Part shown: piece after piece, positions 32,401 to 40,220 of the stretch
How positions within the stretch are numbered: position 1 is the stretch's first letter
Layout of the letters: every line of letters begins with the position of its first letter
From: Streptomyces aurantiacus JA 4570
GTDB lineage: Bacteria > Actinomycetota > Actinomycetes > Streptomycetales > Streptomycetaceae
Assembly: GCF_000414115.1 (NCBI RefSeq)
Contig: NZ_AOPZ01000478.1
Span: 1-59,895 of the forward strand
DNA: 59,895 nt
Reading direction: 5' to 3'
Translations under genes and position numbers: made by a program
Notes under the pieces: generated by a model
Seen by the model: the letters and a program-made list of their open reading frames with translations, nothing else
Told to the model about the DNA's origin: nothing
Databases searched by the model: none

Positions 32401-32941
32401 TGTCGATGGAGGAGTCGAAGTAGACACCGGGCGAACGGACGAGCTGCGACACCACGACACGCTCGGTGCCGTTGATGACGAAGGTGCCCTTGTTCGTCAT
32501 GAGCGGGAAGTCGCCCATGAAGACCGTCTGAGACTTGATCTCACCGGTCTCGTTGTTGGTGAACTCGGCGGTGACGAAGAGCGGGGCGGCGAACGTGAAG
32601 TCGCGCTCCTTGCACTCGTCGATCGAGTTCTTCGGAGGCTCGAAACGGTGGTCGCGGAAGGTCAGCGACATCGACCCGGAGAAGTCCTCGATCGGAGAGA
32701 TCTCCTCGAAGATCTCCTCCAGACCGGACTTGGTGGGGACGTCCTGTCCGCTTTCCAGAGCCGCCTCGACACGAGCCTTCCACGCGTCATTGCCGAGCAG
32801 CCAGTCAAAGCTCTCGGTCTGCAGCGCAAGAAGGTTCGGAACCTCGAGGGGCTCCTTGATCTTTGCAAAGGAGATGCGCAGCGGGGCGGTGCTGGCGCCG
32901 TTGTTCGTATTCGCGGTCGAGGCAGTGCGCGAGGCGGCCAA
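29456..32941 (-). CDS. rpoB: RNA polymerase beta subunit
   Basis: 1161 residues from a TTG at 32941 ([17 protein letters not shown]), preceded by GGAAGGA eight bases upstream. An open frame extends 29 codons further but without family similarity. The rifampicin region ([45 protein letters not shown], about residues 415-460) carries only standard residues. The end [25 protein letters not shown] is canonical. It is separated from rplL by a terminator and a leader of about 500 bases. Confidence 0.98.
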   Translation of the reverse strand: [1161 protein letters not shown]

Positions 32942-33438
32942 GAGGGGGTCCTTCCGAGGGCTCGGACTCACTACGCGCGTACCGGTCCCTAGCTGGACAC
33001 AGAGAGAGGCGTTTCCTGATTCACCCACAGAGGGCCAGGTCAGGGCGTTTCAATCCACGGTGCTCAAGCGAGGGCATGCCCCTGGTGACGGGCAGGAGGC
33101 AGCTAACAGGCAGCGCAAAGGGTCAGTGTAGCCACCTGGCCCACTGATGTCCAGTCCCGGTTTCCGGGGACCCTGTTTGTTCTCAACACCTGCGGCAAGC
33201 CACGTCCTCAACGCACATCGATACTGCCCTCTTCGTCGCCGATCCATGCCTCGGATGCGGATCGTTGTGACGACGCGTCCTGAGAATTGCGCGCTGCGTG
33301 CGGTTCGTCAAGGCCCCCCTTGCCCGGACGAGGGCTGGCACCTTCGCCGTCACGGCCCGTCGCCAGGCACAACGAAGATCACCATACTCGCCGCGACCGA
33401 CAGTGCAAGGCAGCCGCCGCACGCGTACCCGGGAACGC
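32942..33438 (-). promoter_or_regulatory. rpoB leader and promoter region (no gene seen)
   Basis: About 500 bases between rpoB and the rplL terminator hold no supported gene. The promoter of rpoBC should be here, giving a long 5' leader. I could not place -35/-10 hexamers with confidence. Short frames on both strands look like chance. Confidence 0.5.
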
Positions 33439-33474
33439 CGAAAGGCGACCACCCACATGGGTGATCGCCTTTCG
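33439..33474 (-). terminator. Terminator after rplL
   Basis: CGAAAGGCGA and TCGCCTTTCG form the base of a stem, continued by CACCCA/TGGGTG after one mismatch. It lies about 90 bases past the rplL stop. It would separate rplJL from rpoBC, at least in part. Confidence 0.7.
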
Positions 33475-33560
33475 GTGCCTGTGCGTTACAGCCCGGGGCT
33501 GCGGTCACACGGAAGAGTCAGCAGACTCGTGCCACACGCCCTGGGGCGCGTGGCGGGGTG

Positions 33561-33950
33561 TTACTTGACCTCGACGGAGGCGCCGGCGCCCTTGAGGGCC
33601 TCGGCGGCCTTCTCCGCGGCGTCCTTGGCGACCTTCTCGAGGACCGGCTTCGGGGTGCCGTCGACGAGGTCCTTGGCCTCCTTCAGACCCAGGGAGGTCA
33701 GCTCACGCACGACCTTGATGACCTGGATCTTCTTGTCGCCGGCGCCGGTGAGGATGACGTCGAACTCGTCCTGCTCCTCGGCGGCCTCGGCGGCGGCGCC
33801 ACCAGCGGCACCACCGGCGACGACGACCGGCGCGGCAGCGGCGGCGGTGACGTCGAACTTCTCCTCGAACGCCTTCACGAACTCGGAGAGCTCGATGAGG
33901 GTCATCTCTTCGAACTGGGCGAGCAGGTCGTCCTGGCTGAGCTTCGCCAT
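33561..33950 (-). CDS. rplL: Large-subunit ribosomal protein L7/L12
   Basis: 129 residues from the ATG at 33950. L7/L12 forms the flexible stalk that recruits translation GTPases. The N-terminal dimer domain (MAKLSQDDLLAQFEEMTLIELSEFVKAFEEKF), an Ala/Gly-rich hinge, and the C-terminal domain (EFDVILTGAGDKKIQVIKVVRELT-LGLKEAKDLVDG) are all complete. An upstream extension of the frame lacks similarity. Confidence 0.98.
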   Translation of the reverse strand: MAKLSQDDLLAQFEEMTLIELSEFVKAFEEKFDVTAAAAAPVVVAGGAAGGAAAEAAEEQDEFDVILTGAGDKKIQVIKVVRELTSLGLKEAKDLVDGTPKPVLEKVAKDAAEKAAEALKGAGASVEVK

Positions 33951-34060
33951 GATGGCGGTCCTTCCACTAATTCGGCTGGTGCCGGATGTACATGAGAGGC
34001 GGGCGTACAAATGGCCCGCTACGACCGTCGCCTCGGGCGGCGGTCACTGCGCGAGCCGAA

Positions 34061-34588
34061 TTACTCGGCACCGCCCTGCTCGGCCTGCTTGGCGCGAAGG
34101 GCGTCCACGGTGCGGACGAGCTTCGACGGAAGCGCCTGGAAGACAGAGGCAGCCTGGGACTGCTTGCCCTTCATGGCACCCGCCAGCTTGCTGAGCAGAA
34201 CCTCGCGGGACTCGAGGTCCGCAAGCTTCTTGATCTCGTCGGCGGACAGCGCCTTGCCATCAAGGACACCGCCCTTGATGACGAGAGCGGGGTTGTCCTT
34301 GGCGAAGTCACGAAGACCCTTCGCCGCCTCGACCGGGTCACCGGTCACGAAGGCGACAGCGGTCGAGCCCTTGAGGTGCTCGTCCAGCTGAATCCCGGCC
34401 TCGTTGGCCGCGATCTTGGTCAGCGTGTTCTTCACCACACGGTACTGAGCGTTCTCGCCGAGAGAACGACGCAGCTGCTTGAGCTGCGCCACGGACAGTC
34501 CGGTGTACGAAGTGACAACAGCAGCGTTGGAGTCGCGCAGCTTCTGCGTGATCTCCTCGACGGCTGCGACCTTGTCGGACGTCGCCAT
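34061..34588 (-). CDS. rplJ: Large-subunit ribosomal protein L10
   Basis: 175 residues. L10 anchors the L7/L12 dimers to the GTPase-associated centre. The N-terminal rRNA-binding domain has VVTSYTGLSVAQLKQLRRSL and Y-R-V-V-K-N-T-L; the C-terminal helix binds L12. GGAAGGAGG lies nine bases before the ATG. The leader at 34589-34870 looks like an L10 leader with an attenuator. Confidence 0.98.
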   Translation of the reverse strand: MATSDKVAAVEEITQKLRDSNAAVVTSYTGLSVAQLKQLRRSLGENAQYRVVKNTLTKIAANEAGIQLDEHLKGSTAVAFVTGDPVEAAKGLRDFAKDNPALVIKGGVLDGKALSADEIKKLADLESREVLLSKLAGAMKGKQSQAASVFQALPSKLVRTVDALRAKQAEQGGAE

Positions 34589-34870
34589 GAGCCTCGGCCT
34601 CCTTCCGGGGTGATGATCCTCGACTGACCTTTCGATCAGCCGCGTGTCGCCGGACCGCCTGAATCAGGCACGCGAGGAAGGGGCTCTGCACAAAACAAAA
34701 CGCCCCGGCGCAGGCGCACGGGGCATGAGCTCGACCTGACGGCGGGGCCGTCCGGGAGCACTTCCACAGTCACCTGCGCGGGTCGTCCGCAGCTACAGCG
34801 GATCCTTCGGCCGTCGCACCCTCTTGCGAGCGCACGACAACGACCAGCGGTCTTTGGCTTCTGTGGAAGA
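34589..34870 (-). promoter_or_regulatory. rplJ (L10) leader
   Basis: A structured leader of about 280 bases. It contains segments such as GACCGCTGGTCGTTGTCGTG and CGCAGGTGACTGTGGAAG that I recognise as typical of the actinobacterial L10 autoregulatory leader, where L10-L12 binds its own mRNA. A true intrinsic terminator (34691-34724) lies downstream of that fold, before rplJ. Repression by attenuation is the inferred mechanism. Confidence 0.65.
34691..34724 (-). terminator. Attenuator inside the rplJ leader
   Basis: On the minus strand GCCCCG and CGGGGC pair around a GC-rich loop, followed at once by TTTTGTTTTG. A T-rich tract of this quality is rare in this genome. It stands about 100 bases before the rplJ ATG, so it must be read through for rplJ expression. 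Confidence 0.7.
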
Positions 34871-34920
34871 TTACGCGAACGACCGCGCAGGAGGCAAATC
34901 GGCCATCAGGCGGGCAGCGG

Positions 34921-35775
34921 TCAGCCGTCCAGGCCCTTCATGTCCTTGGCGAGGTCCATGACCTCGCCCTTCGGCGGGGCCTTGATGGTCACCGGCTTGT
35001 TGTAGTCGAGGAACGTGATGGTCATGTCGAGGGGGCCCTTGTCGCCCTTGCCGCGGGCGCGGAACTGCTTGGTGTGGTCCTCGCCGTCGATCCAGATGTC
35101 CATCGTGAGCTTGTCGACGCCCATGTCCTCGTACTGCTTGAGGCTCTTCTCGCGGCGCTTCTTGGTGGCCGCGTCCTCGTCCTTCATGAGTTCGCGCATC
35201 CGGTCCATCGTGACCGTGCCCGTGTAGTGGGTGGTCTCGACGCCCTCCACCTTCGCGTCGCCGACCTTCTTCAGGTCGTCGGAGCCGGTCAGGAGCGTGG
35301 ACTGGTCGGCGGGGTTGTTGTCCGCCTGGGCGGAGACCGAGGTGCCGCTCGGCTTCGGACCCCCCTTGCCCATGCTCGCGGCGGGGAACTTGATCCAGCG
35401 CTTGCCGTCCATCTCCTTGGCGGCGTCCTCGCCGCCGCCGAGGTAGAGGCCGCCGCCGACGAGCCGGAGCTCCATCTTCTCCGGGCCCTGCTGGGGCGCG
35501 GACATCTCCATCTGCATGGCGAGCGGCTTCGTGGTCATGGCCGCCTTGGCCTGGACGCGCCCGTCCCCCGGGACGCTGCCCTTCATGCGGAAGTTGAACG
35601 AGGTCAGGTCCTCGGACTTGGCCGCGGCCTTCTTCACGGCCGCCGCGGGCGCCATGTCGCCCCCCGCCTTGTCGGACTTCTCCGACCCACAGCTGACCGC
35701 GCCGCCGGCGAGCAGCACGGCCGCGAGCGCGGCGCCCGCGGTTCTCTTGTGTCCGTTGCGTACGGAAATGCTCAT
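34921..35775 (-). CDS. Lipoprotein of the LppX/LprG-like type
   Basis: 284 residues from the ATG at 35775 (MSISVRNGHKR). A basic N-terminus and hydrophobic stretch end in the lipobox A-V-S-C, so it should be lipid-anchored outside the membrane. The C-terminal region has V-E-T-T-H-Y-T-G-T-V-T and MDIWIDGEDHTKQFRA, the half-barrel pattern of mycobacterial LppX/LprAFG lipid carriers. It is a paralogue of the next gene. A role in carrying or sensing envelope lipids is inference. Confidence 0.8.
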   Translation of the reverse strand: MSISVRNGHKRTAGAALAAVLLAGGAVSCGSEKSDKAGGDMAPAAAVKKAAAKSEDLTSFNFRMKGSVPGDGRVQAKAAMTTKPLAMQMEMSAPQQGPEKMELRLVGGGLYLGGGEDAAKEMDGKRWIKFPAASMGKGGPKPSGTSVSAQADNNPADQSTLLTGSDDLKKVGDAKVEGVETTHYTGTVTMDRMRELMKDEDAATKKRREKSLKQYEDMGVDKLTMDIWIDGEDHTKQFRARGKGDKGPLDMTITFLDYNKPVTIKAPPKGEVMDLAKDMKGLDG

Positions 35776-35825
35776 GACCCCACCCCTAGGAAACATTTGA
35801 TCCACTTATTGCGGTGGGCCGAGAT

Positions 35826-35858
35826 TACCCGAAGGAGAGGGGAACTCTCCTTCGGGTA
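35826..35858 (-). terminator. Terminator between the two lipoprotein genes
   Basis: TACCCGAAGGAGAG and CTCTCCTTCGGGTA form a perfect 14-bp stem with the loop GGGAA. Confidence 0.8.
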
Positions 35859-35934
35859 TCGCGCTGAGCAGGGCGCCCTCGGGGAGCGTGTGCCCCTGGG
35901 GAGCACGTGCCGCGGGGAGCCGCGCGGACGACGG

Positions 35935-36837
35935 CTAGACGCCGGGCTGCCGGTTCATCAGGTCCTTGAAGTCCGCGGTGTCGCCGGCGGGCGGCTCCTC
36001 GGCTGAGACCTCGGTGCCGTAGTCGCTGTAGTAGGCGGTGGCGGAGAGCGTGCCGGTCTTCATCTGGCCGCGCTCGGTCTTCTTCACGAGCAGGTCCTCG
36101 TCGTCGACCCAGATGTCGATGGTCTCGGTGGTGATGCCGGCCTGCTCCAACTGGCTCTTCATGTCGGCGAGTTGGGACTCGCTCAGGCCGGAGCCCCGCT
36201 CCGCGAGCTCGGCGACGTCGACGGTGCCGGAGTAGTGCGTGGTGTTCACCCCGCGCACCTTCTCCTCGCCGACCCTCTTCACGTCTCCGGAGGCGAGCAG
36301 CATCTTCACCGACTGCTGCGGCGTGCTGTTCTGCATCGCGTCCTTCATGTACGCGCCCGAGCCACCGCCGATCTTCTCCAGGTCGTCGTACGCGTACTTC
36401 ACCCAGTGCTTGCCGCCGGCCTGGGCGGCGAACTGCTCGCCCATCTTCGCGTAGTAGGCCTCGGGCAGATAGCGGGCCTCCATGGACGTGCTGCCGGCCC
36501 GGCGCATCGTCTCGGCCATCTGGCCACCGGTGTACGTGATGGTCATGTTGCCGGTGAGGCCGTCGGCCCAGCCGAGGGCGCCCTCGGCCTTCATGGACAT
36601 CACGGAGCCCATGGTCGTCTCGGACTCGACCTTGGCGGAGTCCGCCTTGTCGGTGGTGCTCTGGATGGCGCGCAGCGCGGATATCGGGCTGGCGTTCAGC
36701 CCGCCCTTGCCCTCGCCTCCGCCCTTGGAGCCGTCCGAGCCGTCCGAGTCGTCCGACGAGCCGCAGGCCGTGACCCCGGTCAGTGCCGCCGCGGCCGCGA
36801 TCGCCAGAGCCACGCGTCGCACAGTCGTGCCGTTCAT
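35935..36837 (-). CDS. Second lipoprotein of the LppX/LprG-like type
   Basis: 300 residues from the ATG at 36837 with AAGGGGTGG upstream. The signal peptide ends at the lipobox V-T-A-C, then a Ser/Asp/Gly/Lys linker. V-N-T-T-H-Y-S-G-T-V-D and T-I-D-I-W-V-D-D-E-D-L align with the paralogue at 34921. Each is separated from the other by a terminator, so they are probably expressed independently. The pair sits between rplA and rplJ, which are adjacent in most bacteria. Confidence 0.8.
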   Translation of the reverse strand: MNGTTVRRVALAIAAAAALTGVTACGSSDDSDGSDGSKGGGEGKGGLNASPISALRAIQSTTDKADSAKVESETTMGSVMSMKAEGALGWADGLTGNMTITYTGGQMAETMRRAGSTSMEARYLPEAYYAKMGEQFAAQAGGKHWVKYAYDDLEKIGGGSGAYMKDAMQNSTPQQSVKMLLASGDVKRVGEEKVRGVNTTHYSGTVDVAELAERGSGLSESQLADMKSQLEQAGITTETIDIWVDDEDLLVKKTERGQMKTGTLSATAYYSDYGTEVSAEEPPAGDTADFKDLMNRQPGV

Positions 36838-36943
36838 GTCGTCCCACCCCTTGCGTCGATGGAGAGCCGGCACGGTAGCGCAGCCCGCTCGTCCGCGTAT
36901 CTCGTACGTATCCGATGTGCCGTGTGCCTACCCGGAGAACGGG

Positions 36944-36980
36944 ACGGGTCCCGCACCCTGAATATGGTTGCGGGACCCGT
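36944..36980 (-). terminator. Terminator of rplK-rplA
   Basis: ACGGGTCCCGCA and TGCGGGACCCGT form a perfect 12-bp stem with a 13-base loop, 35 bases after the rplA stop. Confidence 0.75.
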
Positions 36981-37014
36981 CACGAACGCGCCAGACGCGC
37001 GGCTGTCGTCAGTG

Positions 37015-37737
37015 TCAGACGGCGGCCGGGTCCTCCTCGGTGAGGAGGTTGCGGGTGCGGTTGGGGTCGACCGGAATGCCGGGGCCCATCGTGGTGGTGA
37101 TGGACGCCTTCTTGATGTAGCGACCCTTGGCGGCGGACGGCTTCAGACGGAGGATCTCCTCCAGCGCGGCGCCGTAGTTCTCCACCAGCTTGGTGTCGTC
37201 GAAGGACGCCTTGCCGATGATGAAGTGCAGGTTCGAGTGCTTGTCGACGCGGAACTCGATCTTGCCGCCCTTGATGTCGTTGACAGCCTTCACGACGTCG
37301 GGGGTGACGGTGCCGGTCTTCGGGTTCGGCATCAGACCACGCGGACCGAGCACGCGGCCGAGGCGGCCGACCTTGCCCATGAGGTCCGGGGTGGCGACGA
37401 CGGCGTCGAAGTCCAGGCGGCCCTTCGCGACCTCGTCGATCAGCTCGTCGGCGCCGACGATGTCGGCCCCAGCGGCTTCCGCGGCCGCAGCACGGTCACC
37501 GGTCGCGAAGACCAGGACCCGGGCGGTCTTGCCGGTGCCGTGCGGGAGGTTCACGGTGCCACGGACCATCTGGTCGGCCTTGCGCGGGTCGACACCCAGG
37601 CGGAAGGCGACCTCGACGGTGCCGTCGAACTTGGTCGCGGAGGTCTCCTTGGCGAGACGGACGGCCTCGAGCGGGGCGTACAGCTTGTCCCGGTCGATCT
37701 TGGCGTCCGCAGCGCGGAGAGTCTTGCTGCGCTTCAC
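37015..37737 (-). CDS. rplA: Large-subunit ribosomal protein L1
   Basis: 240 residues from a GTG at 37737 (KRSKTLRAADAKIDRDKLY) with AGGAG five bases upstream. L1 forms the mobile stalk at the E site. GPRGLMPNPKTGTVTPDVVKAVNDIKGGKIEFRVDKHSNLHFIIGK is diagnostic. It follows rplK by 79 bases. Confidence 0.98.
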   Translation of the reverse strand: MKRSKTLRAADAKIDRDKLYAPLEAVRLAKETSATKFDGTVEVAFRLGVDPRKADQMVRGTVNLPHGTGKTARVLVFATGDRAAAAEAAGADIVGADELIDEVAKGRLDFDAVVATPDLMGKVGRLGRVLGPRGLMPNPKTGTVTPDVVKAVNDIKGGKIEFRVDKHSNLHFIIGKASFDDTKLVENYGAALEEILRLKPSAAKGRYIKKASITTTMGPGIPVDPNRTRNLLTEEDPAAV

Positions 37738-37816
37738 TTCTACTCCTGAGTTCAGGTTTGGAGTTCGTGGTCCGGGCCGCGCAGGCCCTGCCACTCAGGT
37801 CAAACGGGGTTTGAGG

Positions 37817-38251
37817 TCAGCCCTCGACCGTGATGCCCATGGAACGGGCGGTGCCGGCGATGATCTTCGACGCGGCGTCCAGGTCGTTCGCGTTGAGGTC
37901 GGGCATCTTGGTGGTGGCGATCTCGCGGACCTGCGCCTCGGTGATCTTGGCGACCTTGGTCTTGTGCGGCTCGCCGGAGCCCTTCTCCACGCCCGCGGCC
38001 TTGAGGATCATCTTGGCGGCCGGCGGCGTCTTGGTGATGAAGGTGAAGGAACGGTCCTCGTAGACCGTGATCTCCACCGGGATCACCCAGCCACGCTGCG
38101 ACTCGGTCGCAGCGTTGTACGCCTTGCAGAACTCCATGATGTTCACGCCGTGCTGGCCAAGGGCGGGGCCGACCGGCGGAGCCGGGTTGGCCGCACCGGC
38201 CTGGATCTGGAGCTTGATCAGCCCCGTGACCTTCTTCTTCTTGGGAGGCAT
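37817..38251 (-). CDS. rplK: Large-subunit ribosomal protein L11
   Basis: 144 residues. L11 binds the GTPase-associated region, is the target zone of thiopeptides such as thiostrepton, and is needed for RelA activation. [17 protein letters not shown] is intact, including the PALG stretch whose loss gives relaxed (relC) mutants in streptomycetes. Unusually, nusG is not the direct upstream neighbour: a secreted-protein gene lies between. Confidence 0.98.
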
Positions 38252-38391
38252 TGCTCTCTCCGGGTCCTAGTGAGAGTGTTGAGCCGCATCCGAGGCGATG
38301 ATCATCGATAGTCGCGATCATCCGGATGGAGGCATACCGCCCTACGATAACGGGTATCTCGGCGGGGCCCAAACCGATACTCGAACAGGCC

Positions 38392-38426
38392 CGCGGGCCC
38401 CGACCTCCCAAGGGTCGGGGCCCGCG
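38392..38426 (-). terminator. Terminator after the secreted-protein gene
   Basis: CGCGGGCCCCGACC and GGTCGGGGCCCGCG form a perfect 14-bp stem with a 7-base loop. It isolates rplK from the upstream gene, so the rplKA promoter must be in 38252-38391. Confidence 0.8.
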
Positions 38427-38463
38427 GCCCTGTGACCCGGCGGCGAGGCCGCCGGGCCCGCTC

Positions 38464-38991
38464 TCAGCAGCGCTTGGACGTCATGGCCTGGCCCGTGAGC
38501 GCGTCGCCGGGCGCGCGCAGCTGACCGATCGCCGCCGTGCACTCGGCCGCCGTGTCGGCGGGCAGCGACCAGAACTCCTGCAGGTTGGTCCTGTTCCACC
38601 AGTCCTGGCCGACGACCTCGTCGCGCGCGTAGCTGTACACGCCGGTGCTGACGTCGTAGTCCTTGACCTTGTCGCGGAAGCTCTTCCACACCCAGACGTA
38701 GCCGTAGTTCTTCTTGCAGTTCGGCGAGTAGAACTGCTTCACCGACGCGGCGTGGGCGCCGCCCCGGTCGATGTACGCCGTGGTCCCTATCTGGTAGGCG
38801 TCGGAACAGACCCCAGCCGCCTGTGCCTTGAGGCTCTTCGGGTTGCCCTGGGCGGAGGGCGCGGTCGACTGGGGAGCGGCCTTTCTGGCGTCGGGCGCGG
38901 GCGCGGGGCCGGTGCCCGCCAGGGCGGAGCCGGCACCGAACAGGACGAAGGCGCAGGCAGAGGCAGCAATCGCGGTCTTGCGGGCACGCAT
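38464..38991 (-). CDS. Secreted protein, DUF2690-like
   Basis: 175 residues. A Sec signal peptide (RARKTAIAASACAFVLFGAGSALA) is followed by a Pro/Ala-rich linker and a domain starting at about residue 60 with C-S-D-A-Y, Y-S-P-N-C-K-K-N-Y-G-Y-V-W-V, and later two more cysteines. The Cys and Y-S-P-N-C pattern resembles the DUF2690 family of streptomycete secreted proteins, of unknown function. It is flanked by terminators on both sides, so it is a separate unit placed between nusG and rplK. Confidence 0.75.
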   Translation of the reverse strand: MRARKTAIAASACAFVLFGAGSALAGTGPAPAPDARKAAPQSTAPSAQGNPKSLKAQAAGVCSDAYQIGTTAYIDRGGAHAASVKQFYSPNCKKNYGYVWVWKSFRDKVKDYDVSTGVYSYARDEVVGQDWWNRTNLQEFWSLPADTAAECTAAIGQLRAPGDALTGQAMTSKRC

Positions 38992-39197
38992 CAGGTGATC
39001 CCCCTTGCTCGTCGGTGAATGAGCCCGACCGCCATACCGCCGCAGAGCACCACAAATCGCCGCTCATGACGACAGAGGACTCCATAAGCGTGCTGAAGTG
39101 TCATGGAGGAAGGGACCGGGCTTTTCCGTCTACAGGTGAGACAGCCCGAGGCCCCGGATGGTTGTGGCGCAGAACACATTTCCCGGGGTCGCCCACG

Positions 39198-39241
39198 ACA
39201 GAGCCCCTGAGCTGCGGTTTCCCGCTGCTCAGGGGCTCTGT
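39198..39241 (-). terminator. Terminator of secE-nusG
   Basis: ACAGAGCCCCTGAG and CTCAGGGGCTCTGT form a perfect 14-bp stem with a 16-base loop that has further inner pairing. It lies about 18 bases after the nusG stop. The remaining bases to 38992 should contain the promoter of the secreted-protein gene. Confidence 0.85.
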
Positions 39242-39258
39242 TGGAAGATCTCGCGAAG

Positions 39259-40143
39259 CTAGTTCTTCTGGATCTGGTCGAAGCTCAGCTCGACCGGGGT
39301 CTCGCGGCCGAAGATCTCGACGAGGCCCTTGACCTTCTTCGAGTCGGCGTTGATCTCGTTGATCGTGGCCTGCAGCGTGGCGAACGGGCCGTCGGTGACG
39401 GTGACCGAGTCGCCGACCTCGAAGTCCAGGACCTGGACCTCGACCTTGCGCTGCGGGGCGGGCTTGCCCTCGGCCTCGGCGGCCTCACGGGCGGCCTTCT
39501 CCTCGGCCTCCGGGGCGAGCATCTTGACGATCTCGTCCAGGGTCAGCGGGTACGGGTCGTAGGCGTTGCCGACGAAGCCGGTGACGCCGGGGGTGTTGCG
39601 GACGACGCCCCAGGACTCATTCGTCAGGTCCATGCGCACCAGCACGTAGCCGGGGAGCTTGTTCTGACGGATGGTCTTGCGCTCGCCGTTCTTGATCTGC
39701 GCGACCTCTTCCTGCGGCACCTCGGCCTGGAAGATGAAGTCCTCGACGTTCAGCGAGACGGCGCGCTGCTCGAGGTTGGTCTTCACGCGGTTCTCGTAAC
39801 CGGCGTAGGTGTGGATGACGTACCACTCGCCGGGCAGGCCGCGCAGTTCCTCGCGCAGGGCGGCGATGGGGTCGACCGGCTCGGCCTCCTCCTCGGGGGC
39901 CTCGTCCTCGACGGCCTCGGCGGCGTCGGCGTCCTCGTCGGTCTCGGCGACGGCGCTGCCGCCCGCGGCCGCTTCCTCGTCGGACTCCACGTGCAGGGCC
40001 GCTTCCTCGGCGGGCTCGCCCGCGGCGGCGTCGGCAGCTTCGGCCTGGTCCGGGTCCTCGGCGTCCGCCGCCTCGACGATGTCGAGCTGGTCCTCCACGG
40101 ACTCCGCCGACTCGATGGCGTCGTTCAGGTTCGGGTCAGACAC
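39259..40143 (-). CDS. nusG: Transcription termination/antitermination factor NusG
   Basis: 294 residues, longer than in E. coli because of an acidic Ala/Asp/Glu-rich N-terminal region (about 1-100) typical of streptomycetes. The NGN domain starts W-Y-V-I-H-T-Y-A-G-Y-E-N-R-V-K and contains K-L-P-G-Y-V-L-V-R-M and N-T-P-G-V-T-G-F-V-G. The C-terminal KOW domain (GDSVTVTDGPFATLQATI) contacts Rho or S10. It is cotranscribed with secE. Confidence 0.97.
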   Translation of the reverse strand: MSDPNLNDAIESAESVEDQLDIVEAADAEDPDQAEAADAAAGEPAEEAALHVESDEEAAAGGSAVAETDEDADAAEAVEDEAPEEEAEPVDPIAALREELRGLPGEWYVIHTYAGYENRVKTNLEQRAVSLNVEDFIFQAEVPQEEVAQIKNGERKTIRQNKLPGYVLVRMDLTNESWGVVRNTPGVTGFVGNAYDPYPLTLDEIVKMLAPEAEEKAAREAAEAEGKPAPQRKVEVQVLDFEVGDSVTVTDGPFATLQATINEINADSKKVKGLVEIFGRETPVELSFDQIQKN

Positions 40144-40220
40144 GGTGGCTGCTTCTTCCTGGATACATGGGGGTGGAACACGCGAAAGGGGCGCCTGGTG
40201 CGGCGCCCTTCGCTTTCGGC

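Noticed and set aside
29861..32992. Open frame of 1043 codons on the plus strand opposite rpoB
   Set aside because: Same cause as opposite rpoC: codon-bias shadow, no ribosome site, no domain.
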